The position numbers and the translations under genes are program-made. Of a stretch of 64,000 bases of DNA, positions 1 to 8,469 are shown in pieces (the stretch's first letter is position 1; each line of letters begins with the position of its first letter). Source of the DNA: Malus domestica (Eukaryota; Streptophyta; Magnoliopsida; Rosales; Rosaceae); assembly GCF_042453785.1 (NCBI RefSeq), contig NC_091670.1:35537501-35601500 (forward strand), given 5' to 3'. The notes below the pieces were generated by a model. It worked only from the letters and a program-made list of their open reading frames with translations, searched no databases and was not told where the DNA came from.

Positions 1-13
1 ATCGGCACACAAG

Positions 14-155
14 GTGATATACCACGTGTTATTATACAAATGGTGGGATATGTGTATTAAAAAGTTAATAACTTAAAAAATAAAATTTCTCACCACTTAC
101 CTAAAAACACGTGATGTACCACCCGTGTTTCCGTTACAATGAAAAATTTCTCTAT
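14..155. repeat. AT-rich MITE-like repeat, copy 1 of 3
   Basis: About 140 bp carrying a run of motifs shared in the same order with copies at 2183-2318 and 3941-4074: a left 'ggtacatcat'-type motif (here diverged), 'gatatgtgtattaaaaagtta', then 'caccactta', 'gtgatgtaccac' and 'acaatgaaaaattt'. The left motif and the right 'gatgtaccac' are imperfect inverted repeats, which suggests a foldback element. No coding capacity. Boundaries are approximate because the copies have diverged. Confidence 0.6.
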
Positions 156-799
156 AGAAGGAAGATGAACGGATGACCCACGTTAGTATTTGGAATTCCT
201 GTTGCAGGAGGCTTTCTTTTCTTTATTATCGACCTATGCATGTAGTTTTAAAGCGTTTTGGGTTTTTTACCTATATGCATTTCCTTTTGTTCTGCCAACT
301 TGCTGTGTAGAGAACTTTGTAGCCCTCTATATAAATGGTTTTTCTGCCACCATTTTTGACACACCAGAAGAAAGCAAAAGCTACAATACTGTCCCTTCTT
401 TTTACACTATTTCACCGACATATATACCAGTATAAGAAATCAAAAGAGAGATACATCACTCTCGTTTCAAAGTGTCGTGCTGCTAGGCGAAGCGGCGGAC
501 TGCCGTACCCTAGATGGCGAGAGTTCAGTAGCCGAAAGCATCACTAGCTTGCGCTCTAACTCGCGTACCATGGGACACATAGAAACCCGTGTTTCAATTT
601 CTAGGAAAGTTTCTCTCTCATTTATTTATTCATAACATTGAGTACTATTTTACATTTTCTAATCGAGTTTATAGTACATTAAAATCTTAACGTCACAAAC
701 ATCTAAAAGAACATCCCGAAGAAAATCTTGTGGTACTATATAATACATCATATTATGTATTGGGAAGCTCATTAATCTTAATTATCGTATACTCATTAG
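156..799. other. Intergenic stretch, no gene seen
   Basis: I see no supported gene here. Short frames are T-rich and lack family similarity. A small GC-richer patch at about 470-580 stands out from its surroundings but encodes nothing I recognise. The right part is the 3' flank of the minus-strand PR-1 gene. Confidence 0.5.
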
Positions 800-1322
800 T
801 CAATATGGTTTTTGGCCTATAAAGTTACCCGGGGGGTCATAGACACAAACCATGAATGTATCTCCACCCCTACATGTAACTTTGGAGCAACCAATCTTCA
901 AGCTCCGCCTCCAAACCATCTGAGTATAATGCCAGCAATCTTTGTTCTGAGCACAGGAATTCGTCCAATAATTATAGTAACTTCTCTCTTGCGCCCATGC
1001 TGCAACTGCGTCACCCGGCTTCCAATCTCGACCGCTGCCCCAGAAGAGGTTCTCGCCAAATTTGCTGTCCGAATGAATCAAGGAGCAGTCTTCTTGCCTC
1101 TGGTGTGCCCACCGCGAAGCGTATTTCTCCAGTTTTCGGTTCCATTTGAGAGGGCGGAGACCGAGCCTTGATCTCTGAGTGTTGTGAGGGATCAAAAATT
1201 GTTGAACGGTGTTGTAGGGAGTGGAGGACTGTAGTTCATGAGGCTTGGAAAGAGATGGCGGGCCAAAACAGTGTGGAAATGAGGAGGTACGTTCCTAACA
1301 GACCACCTGAAAATAATTTCAT
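800..1322 (-). pseudogene. PR-1-like CAP-domain secreted protein, frame broken after the signal peptide
   Basis: Pathogenesis-related protein 1 family (CAP/SCP), normally secreted to the apoplast. The main frame, open from 1294 down to the TGA at 800-802, contains the CAP core: SRWAHQRQEDC, HSDSKFGENLFWGSG, the CWHYTQMVW signature, six cysteines, and a family-type C-terminus NFIGQKPY. It has no in-frame ATG. In a second frame an ATG at 1320-1322 begins a typical signal peptide (MKLFSGG, then a hydrophobic stretch ending FWPAISFQAS) that stops at 1236-1238, exactly where the mature domain begins in the other frame. PR-1 genes are usually intronless and no credible intron fits. Either a one-base indel has inactivated the gene or the assembly has an error. 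The family assignment is firm and the functional state is uncertain. Confidence 0.8.
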
Positions 1323-1330
1323 TTTTCTAT

Positions 1331-1362
1331 GAGAGAGAGAGAGAGAGAGAGTGTGTGTGTGT
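1331..1362. repeat. (GA)n(GT)n microsatellite
   Basis: An uninterrupted GA run followed by a GT run, just upstream of the PR-1 signal-peptide ATG, so probably in its 5' leader. Confidence 0.9.
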
Positions 1363-1412
1363 GTTGGGTGCTTATGTAGATCAAGACATGAGCATCTCCA
1401 AAGGAGGTAGGG

Positions 1413-1422
1413 TTATATATAG
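1413..1422 (-). promoter_or_regulatory. Candidate TATA box of the PR-1-like gene
   Basis: The minus strand reads CTATATATAA about 90 bases upstream of the signal-peptide ATG, a normal position for a plant TATA box with a short leader. Its presence supports the ATG at 1322 as the original start. Confidence 0.5.
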
Positions 1423-2182
1423 ATGGTTTTTTTATTGCTAATTATTTCAGATAATAATCGTCAAAAATCTAAGCAAAAACAACAAATTCATAGAAATTAT
1501 ACATGTTATCTTTCATGTCGCATTTGCTTCGAACTACAGAAGTTTAAATTTGACAAATTTTACTCAAATTATATGTTACACGTAAAATACGAATGAAATA
1601 TTAATATTATAATTAACCTCATATCATGTCAAGACTCAAGATACTAAAAAATAATTTGTTGGCCAGACGTTAAGATTACTATTAACACATTAATTATTAT
1701 TAATCTTGGTGTTAGATTTTTGTTTTGTTATTTGGTATTTTGATTGAGAAGGAATCGTTTCACATGTTCTTGTGGTTTTTCCCTCTCATGGTGATGAATG
1801 GGAGGAATCACTCCATGTGCTTATACTAACACATGCATCAAAGAATTGTGAAGGATGAAAAACGGAAATTCTGAGTGCTAATTCTATTTTATATTAGTAT
1901 GGGTCCAATGGGATTTATTTTTGTACATATTTTAATTACAATATGCATGACAATTAGCAACTAATCGTGCATTCCTCAACCGATAATATTTATTTTAAAC
2001 GACTGCACCGGGCATCTCTGTCTTTTCACACAATTGTATTAAACCTTTGACTTTATTTGACCAGCACATGCGTTCATGTGGGGCAGAGAGAGGCACACCC
2101 TCATCAGCACATTAGTCAATCACTTATGACATGGCTCTTGCATGCTGCCAGAGATATTTTTCAATGTTGCATAGAATATTAA
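1423..2182. other. AT-rich upstream region, no gene seen
   Basis: Promoter-side DNA of the PR-1-like gene and intergenic DNA. I see no coding frame with family similarity, no RNA gene and no clear element boundaries. Confidence 0.4.
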
Positions 2183-2318
2183 GTGGTACATCATATTATT
2201 ATATGAATGATTAGATATTCGTGTTAAAAAATTAAAAATATAAAAAAATAAACTTATCTCACTTATATAATCATATGTGATGCACTAGTATTTTGAGTAT
2301 AATGAAAATTTTCTTTAT
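2183..2318. repeat. AT-rich MITE-like repeat, copy 2 of 3
   Basis: Starts GTGGTACATCAT and contains 'cgtgttaaaaaatta', 'tctcacttatataatcatatgtgatgcac' in pieces and 'ataatgaaaattttc', in the same order and orientation as the copies at 14-155 and 3941-4074. Confidence 0.6.
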
Positions 2319-2554
2319 GAAGTTGGGTGGTGGAGTGAGCCCCACGACTGCTACGTAGGTGTAAACCTAAAGTGATAAAATGAAAATATGATATTGTAAT
2401 GAAATTATATAGTATTGTTTGACAGTGCAATATGTTAAAAATAAAGTATGAGATTGCAATTGAATTAAAAGAGATAAAATGTAATTTATCTTTTTTTATT
2501 TCATCACAAATTACGTGGGCTCACATAATCTTTCCATGGCCCTTATTTTATGAG

Positions 2555-2690
2555 GAAAACTAATGAAAATGCCTTGAAAACTTTGAGTTTTAATGATAAG
2601 AATAAAATAAAGGATAAAATGAATAGTAACTTTTTAGTGTAAAAATGTAGTTTTTCGTTGAAATAAACAGTAACTTTTCGTCAAAGTTCC
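2555..2690 (-). repeat. Dispersed ~150-bp repeat, copy 1 of 3 (reverse orientation)
   Basis: Contains, in reverse orientation, the segments 'ggtaactattcact', 'cattaaaactcaaagttttc' and 'cattagttttcc' that also occur in the copies at 21948-22105 and 32980-33137. It is non-coding. Its high similarity across three sites marks it as a mobile, non-autonomous family; I could not define terminal repeats. Confidence 0.65.
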
Positions 2691-2699
2691 TATTTTCTG

Positions 2700-2956
2700 C
2701 CCGGGGTCGCACACCTCGCACAGCCCATGGGCCAGCCCTGTATCAGCCGCCGGCGTCTAGCGCAGAGCAAGCCGTGACGGTTTTCCGTGGCTTCTCCGAC
2801 TACGTGGGCAAGTCCTTCTTGGACAATTACGGGGAAATCGGTCCACAACAGATCATGGAAGCAGCCATCTCTGACAAAAAATTATCAAACTCTGGCCGTA
2901 ATTATCTATTTAATCATACATTTTTGAGTCATGGTGTTAATTACTTTGGTTTCTGA
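2700..2956 (+). pseudogene. GC-rich exon-like remnant, product unknown
   Basis: A GC-rich island of about 180 bp in AT-rich DNA, directly after a dispersed repeat. One frame is open through it and reads VTVFRGFSDYVGKSFLDNYG then GPQQIMEAAISDKK before running into AT-rich sequence and a stop. The composition and amphipathic residue pattern look like a plant nuclear exon, but I do not recognise the family. There is no upstream ATG in frame within the island. It may be a truncated first exon or a transposon-carried gene fragment. Confidence 0.3.
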
Positions 2957-3406
2957 ATAAGTTGATTAGATTTTGGAACATCCAGATTCCGAACAAGTGT
3001 ACTTATAATTTTCCTTGTGGACTGATTTTTCTGTTGTGCTCTAGTATTATATATCAATTTTCATTTTTTCTTCAACTTTTCGATTCAATACTGCTATTAG
3101 TTGTTTTTTTTTTCCGGTAACATAGAAGAAGAACTAATCTGGCTCTAGCGACTCCAGAGGTCATCTAAAAGAGTTTGAACTAAATAAAGAGAAGGCTCTA
3201 CAAACTCTTGAAAATCCATCTCGCTATTCAATCCTGCTAATAAATTCATCATACAGTATGCTTAGTAAAATTCAAGTTTACAACAAATAATGTATTTTCC
3301 ACCATTCAGTAAAATTCAAGCTTACAACAAATATACACGGCTCAGAATTCTCACCAAAATAAATATGAAATAATAAAAGCAACAAAGTACAGACTATTTG
3401 TTGAGT

Positions 3407-3622
3407 TTAAACATTGGCAGAGTTGTCATGCTTGAAAGGATGTGGTGGAGGAGAGGAAGGGAGAGAGTTAGTAGCTCCTGGCGGAGGAGCAGGCATCCCG
3501 TAAACCTGAGCCGTGGCGATCGCGTCCTTTCGCCCTCTCGCTCTCCCGAAGAAGTAGCACCCGAAACCAAGCAGTATGGTGAACAAAATAAAAGGCAGAG
3601 AGATCACCACCACCATGCCCAT
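3407..3622 (-). CDS. Small single-span transmembrane protein (71 aa)
   Basis: An intronless 71-codon frame. It opens MGMVVVISLPFILFTILLGF, an N-terminal hydrophobic segment (residues 3-26), followed by a basic stretch GRARGRKD and a proline-rich tail (YGMPAPPPGA, SSPPPHP). This predicts a type I or signal-anchored membrane protein with a short cytosolic tail. Codon composition is clearly GC-richer than the flanks. Plant genomes encode small proteins of this shape annotated only as transmembrane proteins; the function is unknown to me. The frame extends upstream without stop to 3790, but I chose the ATG at 3620-3622 because the protein begins naturally at the membrane span. A further ATG two codons downstream is an alternative. 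Confidence 0.65.
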   Translation of the reverse strand: MGMVVVISLPFILFTILLGFGCYFFGRARGRKDAIATAQVYGMPAPPPGATNSLPSSPPPHPFKHDNSANV

Positions 3623-3940
3623 GTCTCCCTTTCTTGTTCTAGTTGCTGCTGCTTCTTTCACTTCTCCAAAGCTTTCCTCCTTCGTTTGAGTTCTGAATTC
3701 TGATGGGACTGAGAGGGAGTATATATAATTAGTAGTTTGTGGAGTGAAGTATGATGATCTGGAGGTTTCTGATTCTGTCCAGAAGAGCAACGTAAGTGAC
3801 AGGAATTAAAAATGTGGGACTGGAAAACGGTAGGGTTGTAACGTTCGAATTTCTAACGGTCACTTTTTTTGGGGACAATAGAAACGAATAGAACGCGGGG
3901 CCTGAATTTGGAGAGATTTTTTAGTGTGATCGAAACACGG

Positions 3941-4074
3941 GATGGTACATCATATGTCATTATATAAGTTGTGAGATATGTGTGTTAAAAAGTTAATACC
4001 TTAATTACTAAAAAAATTCACCACTTATATAAAAATATGTAATGTACCACTTGTCTTCGCATCACAATAAAAAA
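3941..4074. repeat. AT-rich MITE-like repeat, copy 3 of 3
   Basis: Starts GATGGTACATCATATG and ends near GTAATGTACCACTTG, so the two ends are imperfect inverted repeats. The interior shares 'gatatgtgtgttaaaaagtta' in pieces and 'caccactta' with copies at 14-155 and 2183-2318. This is the best preserved of the three. Confidence 0.65.
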
Positions 4075-4561
4075 TTTCACCTCAATTTATTGCCTCAAGT
4101 GATCTGGCGGGGTTCAACTACCAATATGCTTCCAAAAGATGAAGAAAAAAAAGGAGCATTATCGTTGGTGGACGCTTATTATACACCTATTTGTTTATTA
4201 TGTGTCTCATCTCCTAATCACACTTAACTTCTTTATTGAATAAATTTTCAACATTTGAGAAAGTTGTGTTGGTTACTTCGATGTGTTTTAGGTTTGATGT
4301 AAAAATTGGGAAGAAAGTTTGTATGATGTATAATCAACATGGATAAAATTACCACTTAGTATTACGGTTTACTGGTATTCCTTTTTACTTGTAAGTGAGA
4401 TGTCTTAGGCCACGTTATTACTAGCTCATTGTGAGGTTAAACTCACTCACTCCCCCTTAGTAGAGATTATTTTGATGTGTGTTGGAGAGAGAGAGTAAAA
4501 GAGACGAGCAGCCGCCAGAGCGAGGTGACACGCCAGTGGAGCGGGGTGGCTTGTTATCGGG
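4075..4561. other. Intergenic DNA left of the Cassandra array
   Basis: No gene seen. A GC-richer patch (about 4500-4560) directly abuts the Cassandra array and its counterpart resumes after 5528, so the array is inserted into it. Confidence 0.4.
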
Positions 4562-4814
4562 TGTAACATCCCACATCGTCTAGAGGAGTGGATCATGTAA
4601 GCCTTATATGTATATTCCCATCTCTACCTAGCACGAGGTCTTTTGGGAGCTCACTGACTTCGGGTTCCATCGAAACTCCAAAGTTATGCGAGTTCGCGCG
4701 AGAGCAATCCCATGATGGGTGACCCACTGGGAAGTTCTTGTGTGAGTTCCCATAAACAAAACTACGGTGGAGTCGAGCCCGGGATGTGGTGGGGGCCCGG
4801 GCCGAGATGTGACA
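4562..4814 (+). repeat. Cassandra LTR 1 (with 5S-like domain, ~41-bp deletion)
   Basis: Starts TG and ends CA. The 5S-like domain spans about 4633-4750. Compared with the other two LTRs the 'gagggcgtggtaggggccca' region is missing just before GGTGGAGTCGAG. Confidence 0.85.
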
Positions 4815-4869
4815 ATTTGGTATTAGAGTCAATCCCTGGGCGGAAGTGTGCCGACTAAGAGGGGTGAAT

Positions 4870-5163
4870 TGTAACATCACACATCGCATAAAGGAGTGGA
4901 TCCTGTAAGCCTTATATGTATATTCCCACCTCCATTTAGCACGATGCCTTTTGGGAGCTCACTGGCTTCGGGTTCCATCGGAACTCCGAAGTTAAGTGAG
5001 TTCGCACGAGAGCAATCCCATAATGGGTGACCCACTGGAAAGTTCTAGTGTGAGTTCCCAAAAAAAAAACTATGAGGGCGTGGTAGGGGCCCAAAGCGGA
5101 CAATATCGTGCTATGATGGAGTCAAGTCTGGTATGTGGTGGAGGCTCAGGCCGGGATGTGACA
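4870..5163 (+). repeat. Cassandra LTR 2 (with 5S-like domain)
   Basis: 294 bp from TGTAACATCAC to GGGATGTGACA; 5S-like domain about 4942-5058. It is followed by the best preserved primer-binding site (TTGGTATCAGAGCCAAT at 5166-5182). Confidence 0.85.
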
Positions 5164-5234
5164 ATTTGGTATCAGAGCCAATCCATGGGTGGAAGTGTGC
5201 CGACGATGACGTCGAGCCTCTAAGGGGGATGGAT

Positions 5235-5528
5235 TGTAACATCCCACATTGCCCAGGGGAGTGGATCCCGTAAGCTTTATATGTATATTTTCATCTCCAC
5301 CTTGCACGAGACTTTTTAAGAGCTCACGGGCTTCGGGTTCCATCGGAACTCCAAAGTTAAACGAGTTCGCGCGAGAGTAATCTCATTATGGGTGACCCAC
5401 TGGGAAGTTCTCATATGAGTTCCTAGAAACAAAACTGTGAGGGTGTGGTAGGGGTCCAAAGCGGATTATATCGTACTATGGTAGAGTCGAGTCCACGATG
5501 TGGTGGGGACTCGGACCGGCTTGTGAAA
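5235..5528 (+). repeat. Cassandra LTR 3 (with 5S-like domain)
   Basis: 294 bp from TGTAACATCCC. The end is mutated to TTGTGAAA where the family has ATGTGACA. 5S-like domain about 5306-5424. Confidence 0.85.
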
Positions 5529-6117
5529 TCAGGTGTAGGTTGGGGCCACAGGTTTGTTGTCCCATTTTTTGTGTCTCCATTGTGTCACTTTGTTAATTTT
5601 TCGACACTTCTTAACTATGTACAATGAAATACGTTAGCGTAGTCTTAATCAGAGGCAATCTCCTTCTCGATTCTCATCTCTCAAACCCTATTCAAGTGAG
5701 GAAGACTATTATGACGAGGATAAAGAATTAGACTTCCTGAAATTCGTACCTCTGATAATTTTGATGAGCCAAAAACAGAGAAGGGAGTTGGAAAAAAAAT
5801 CCATACAAAAATGTGAGATATCACATAGCCATAAATTCTTCTGGAAACACCCCTCATTTGTTCTGTCCATACAAAAAGATTAAAAATTCTACAAATTATA
5901 CCTATACTAAAACCCCAAAACCGCGTTACTGTTCACGGACAGTGCGCGGACTAAAATACCCCTCGATTTGTTTGTTAAGCCAAATTTTTGCCAACTTTTC
6001 CACAGTGAAAAGACTGCCTTGCCCTCGAAGGCCACGGGTTGATCCTTTCCTGTTTCGATTTCTTTGGATGCTCTTTCCTTTTTTCTAAATTGTTGTCGCC
6101 GTTCTTAGCCATTTTGG

Positions 6118-6398
6118 GATTAGCTTTCTTTATCTCTCAAACCCTAATTTTTCTCCCTTTTGAATCTCATCTCTATCCGCTCGCGCCGGTCAATCGGTTT
6201 ATAAAAATTTCCTCTGTCCGGTCGCTGTCGCTGCTTCGTATAAAAAGTTAGCTTTGCTGTGGTGAGGCACGGTCTCGAACCCTAATTTTTCTACCTTTAT
6301 GTTCTCATCTCTCTCTGCTCGCTCCGAACGGTTCGTTTGTAAAAATTCATCTCTGTGCCGTCGTTGTCACTGCTTGGTATAAAAAGTTGGCTTTGCTG
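6118..6398 (+). repeat. Direct tandem duplication (~140 bp x 2) in the Helitron leader
   Basis: Units at about 6118-6254 and 6260-6398 share, in order, 'accctaatttttct', 'tctcatctct', a 'gctcgc' patch, 'gtaaaaattc'-type and 'gtataaaaagttggctttgctgt'-type segments. The units have diverged by scattered substitutions, so the duplication is old. It resembles a duplicated plant 5' leader. Confidence 0.75.
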
Positions 6399-8469
6399 TC
6401 TTCAATTCCTTTTTCGTGAGTTTTGTGATTTCCTTCTGTCTACAGTTTTTTTTTTTATTTATTTATTTTTTGATATGTTTACATGCGTTTTGTCTGTCAA
6501 TTTTTTTTTCTTTTCTAGATATCGTTTGGACCGATGGTGTGAATGTGTTCTTTGGTTTTGTTTTTTATTTCAGAAGGTGTGGCTGTTTTTTTTTTTTTTT
6601 TGACCCTTTGTTATCTGCTGTTGTAACATTTTTCATGATTTCTGGAACTTGGGTTTTAAACAATTGGAGTACTACTAGATTCTTATCATTATGTGCAAAT
6701 TACTGGTGATTTGGATTGCTGCCTGAGATTTAGAGAATGGCTTAATTTCTTTTTGCTTCATTATTACTGTTTTCAAATTTTTTATTGCTGGTTATTGATG
6801 ATTTGTAATCTGTGAGAGCTTCAATCTGTTGGAATTTTGGGTTATTGCTTCATCGGAATTTGGGTGGTCCAAAATTTGAATTAGAAGAAACCCATTTGAT
6901 TAATATTTTTGGTGGATTGACTCTCTCTGTGTTTTCTCTGTTATTTCTTGCCCAGTTGGAAAGTGGAAGCCCCAAATTTGAGCTTAGAGCTTTAATTTCT
7001 TAATCATTCGTTTCTCTGCACTCTCATCAGTCAGTCTTGATACTCTCTCAGAGGAGCCTACATATTTAAACGTGTTGCTGGTATGTGATTCTCGCTCCAT
7101 CTCATCTTTTTTTTTTTAATCTTACTGGGTAATTTTCAAACCTTTTATAGTAGTTTTCCAGGTCTGTTAAATAGTTCTCCATTTGATTCCAGTTGATTGC
7201 TTAATTGAGGTTTTTTGTTTCTGTTTTTCGCTCTTTCATTAGTTCATTGGCTTTCATGTTGGGCTTAAGGAAATGGGAAATCATTAATTGGCATTGTTCA
7301 AGATATGATTCTGTTTTTTTATTTATTTGTGAAACGATTTGGCTGATGAAGAAAGTAGTTTTTTGCATATAGATTACACACATATGGGCTGATCTATCTT
7401 TCCTAATAAATTTCCCATTTGTTTCAGGTATAAAATTTTCTCATCTATTTGCAAACAAGTTTGGGTATGTTCTTACTTCTCGCAAAATGTTTTGTTTTTA
7501 GTAATTAGGCAGGCTTAATGTATATGACATTATTTTTGTTTTTGGCAGCAAATCACAGTACAAAGGTGAGCCAATTATTCTCATGGTCTTCATTTTTATA
7601 ATTTATTTCCTTGGTTAATTTATTAATCTTAGTGAAGGTGTAATTATTGTGTAATTAACTTTTTTTCTTGATTCTATTCCTTTTATTTATGTGATTTTAA
7701 GCGGTGGGAAGCTGTTGCATACCTTGCATGCAATAAGTATAAAATTTGATGTCTTTTTATGAGCTTTCCCAAACACCCCCCCCCCCCCCAAAAAAAAAAT
7801 TAGTGGAAATGCTCAATCTTTTTGTTTACAAAGGATATCTCCGATTTTGGCTTGGGTATCAGGCCTTCTTAATTATCATCTATTAATCTTTCCATTCATA
7901 GTGAAGCTTAATTTTCAACCTGTTTTGGGGTGGCCACGTGAACCATTCTTTGTCTTTCTGTTCACCAAGCACATTTTCATCCTGAATGTTATTTGTACAC
8001 TGTTTGTTTTTTCATGTGTGTCGATTTTGTTACCGATGATTTTTTTTATTGATATAATGTGATGATTTCTCTTGACAAATACAGGTGCTTGAAAAATTTC
8101 AACTCTGCAAGTTGGAAAAAAAAGGAGGGTTTCAAAATACTGTGCTTTCACGCTTTGGCGTCTTTGTCTTTGTGTTTGAAAGATTTCTGTACTAAAGGTG
8201 AGTGAGCTAAAATTTTGGAATTGTTAAGATCAAATTTTAAGTATTTGTTTCGATTTTGTTTTATAAAGTATGAATAAACTTGGTATTTCCTTTAACTTTA
8301 ATTGTGTTTAAATTGAAATCCTAATTTTGATGGTTTGTTCATAATTAATGTTTTTTATGTTTTTTTGCTGTGTGATTTATGTGTTAATTTTTTTTTCACT
8401 TTTTTTTTCTTTTTTTTTCCAATCTTTTTTGCAGCTCTTCGCTTTTCCTCATAACAATTTGTTTTCAAC
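6399..8469 (+). other. Helitron leader region, T-rich, with candidate small non-coding exons
   Basis: No protein gene seen. T-rich DNA with splice-like blocks: a 17-nt block between 'tttggcag' and 'gtgagcc' (7550-7566), a block from 'aaatacag' to 'gtgagtg' (about 8085-8199) and a block beginning after 'tttttgcag' (about 8436) that runs into the ATG at 8470. These look like 5' untranslated exons of the helicase transcript. A C8-10/A run sits near 7777-7798. Confidence 0.4.

Larger units (their letters stand above)
4562..5528 (+). mobile_element. Cassandra TRIM retrotransposon array (LTR-int-LTR-int-LTR)
   Basis: Three LTRs each start TGTAACATC: 4562-4814 (253 bp), 4870-5163 (294 bp) and 5235-5528 (294 bp). 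The first two end ATGTGACA and the third ends TTGTGAAA. Each contains a 5S-rRNA-like domain with the internal-control-region motifs ('ctccgaagttaa'-type, 'gatgggtgacc'-type, 'ctgggaagttct'-type), the diagnostic feature of Cassandra terminal-repeat retrotransposons in miniature. The two internal regions (4815-4869 and 5164-5234) hold a primer-binding site resembling TGGTATCAGAGC, complementary to initiator tRNA-Met, and a purine-rich tract TAAGGGGGATGGA. There is no coding capacity; mobilisation depends on other elements. LTR1 lacks about 41 bp present in the others. The flanks TCGGG (4557-4561) and TCAGG (5529-5533) are a plausible decayed 5-bp target duplication. Confidence 0.92.

Noticed and set aside
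812-1171. Plus-strand frame of 119 codons over the PR-1 region
   Set aside because: It is the antisense of the CAP domain, which has clear family motifs on the minus strand.
3398-3703. Plus-strand frame of about 100 codons
   Set aside because: Antisense shadow of the small membrane protein gene.
4593-5343. Several open frames, and possible functional 5S rRNA genes
   Set aside because: The sequence is Cassandra LTRs. The 5S-like parts diverge from true 5S rRNA and lie in TG..CA-bounded repeats with primer sites, so they are not rRNA genes.
5800-5890. Alternative Helitron 5' ends such as 'atcacatagcc' near 5819
   Set aside because: It satisfies the A|TC rule but is followed by no recognisable terminal motif; the position at 5888 is preferred, without certainty.
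6355-6709. T-rich open frames with Phe-rich translations
   Set aside because: Homopolymer-driven artefacts in the Helitron leader, no family similarity.
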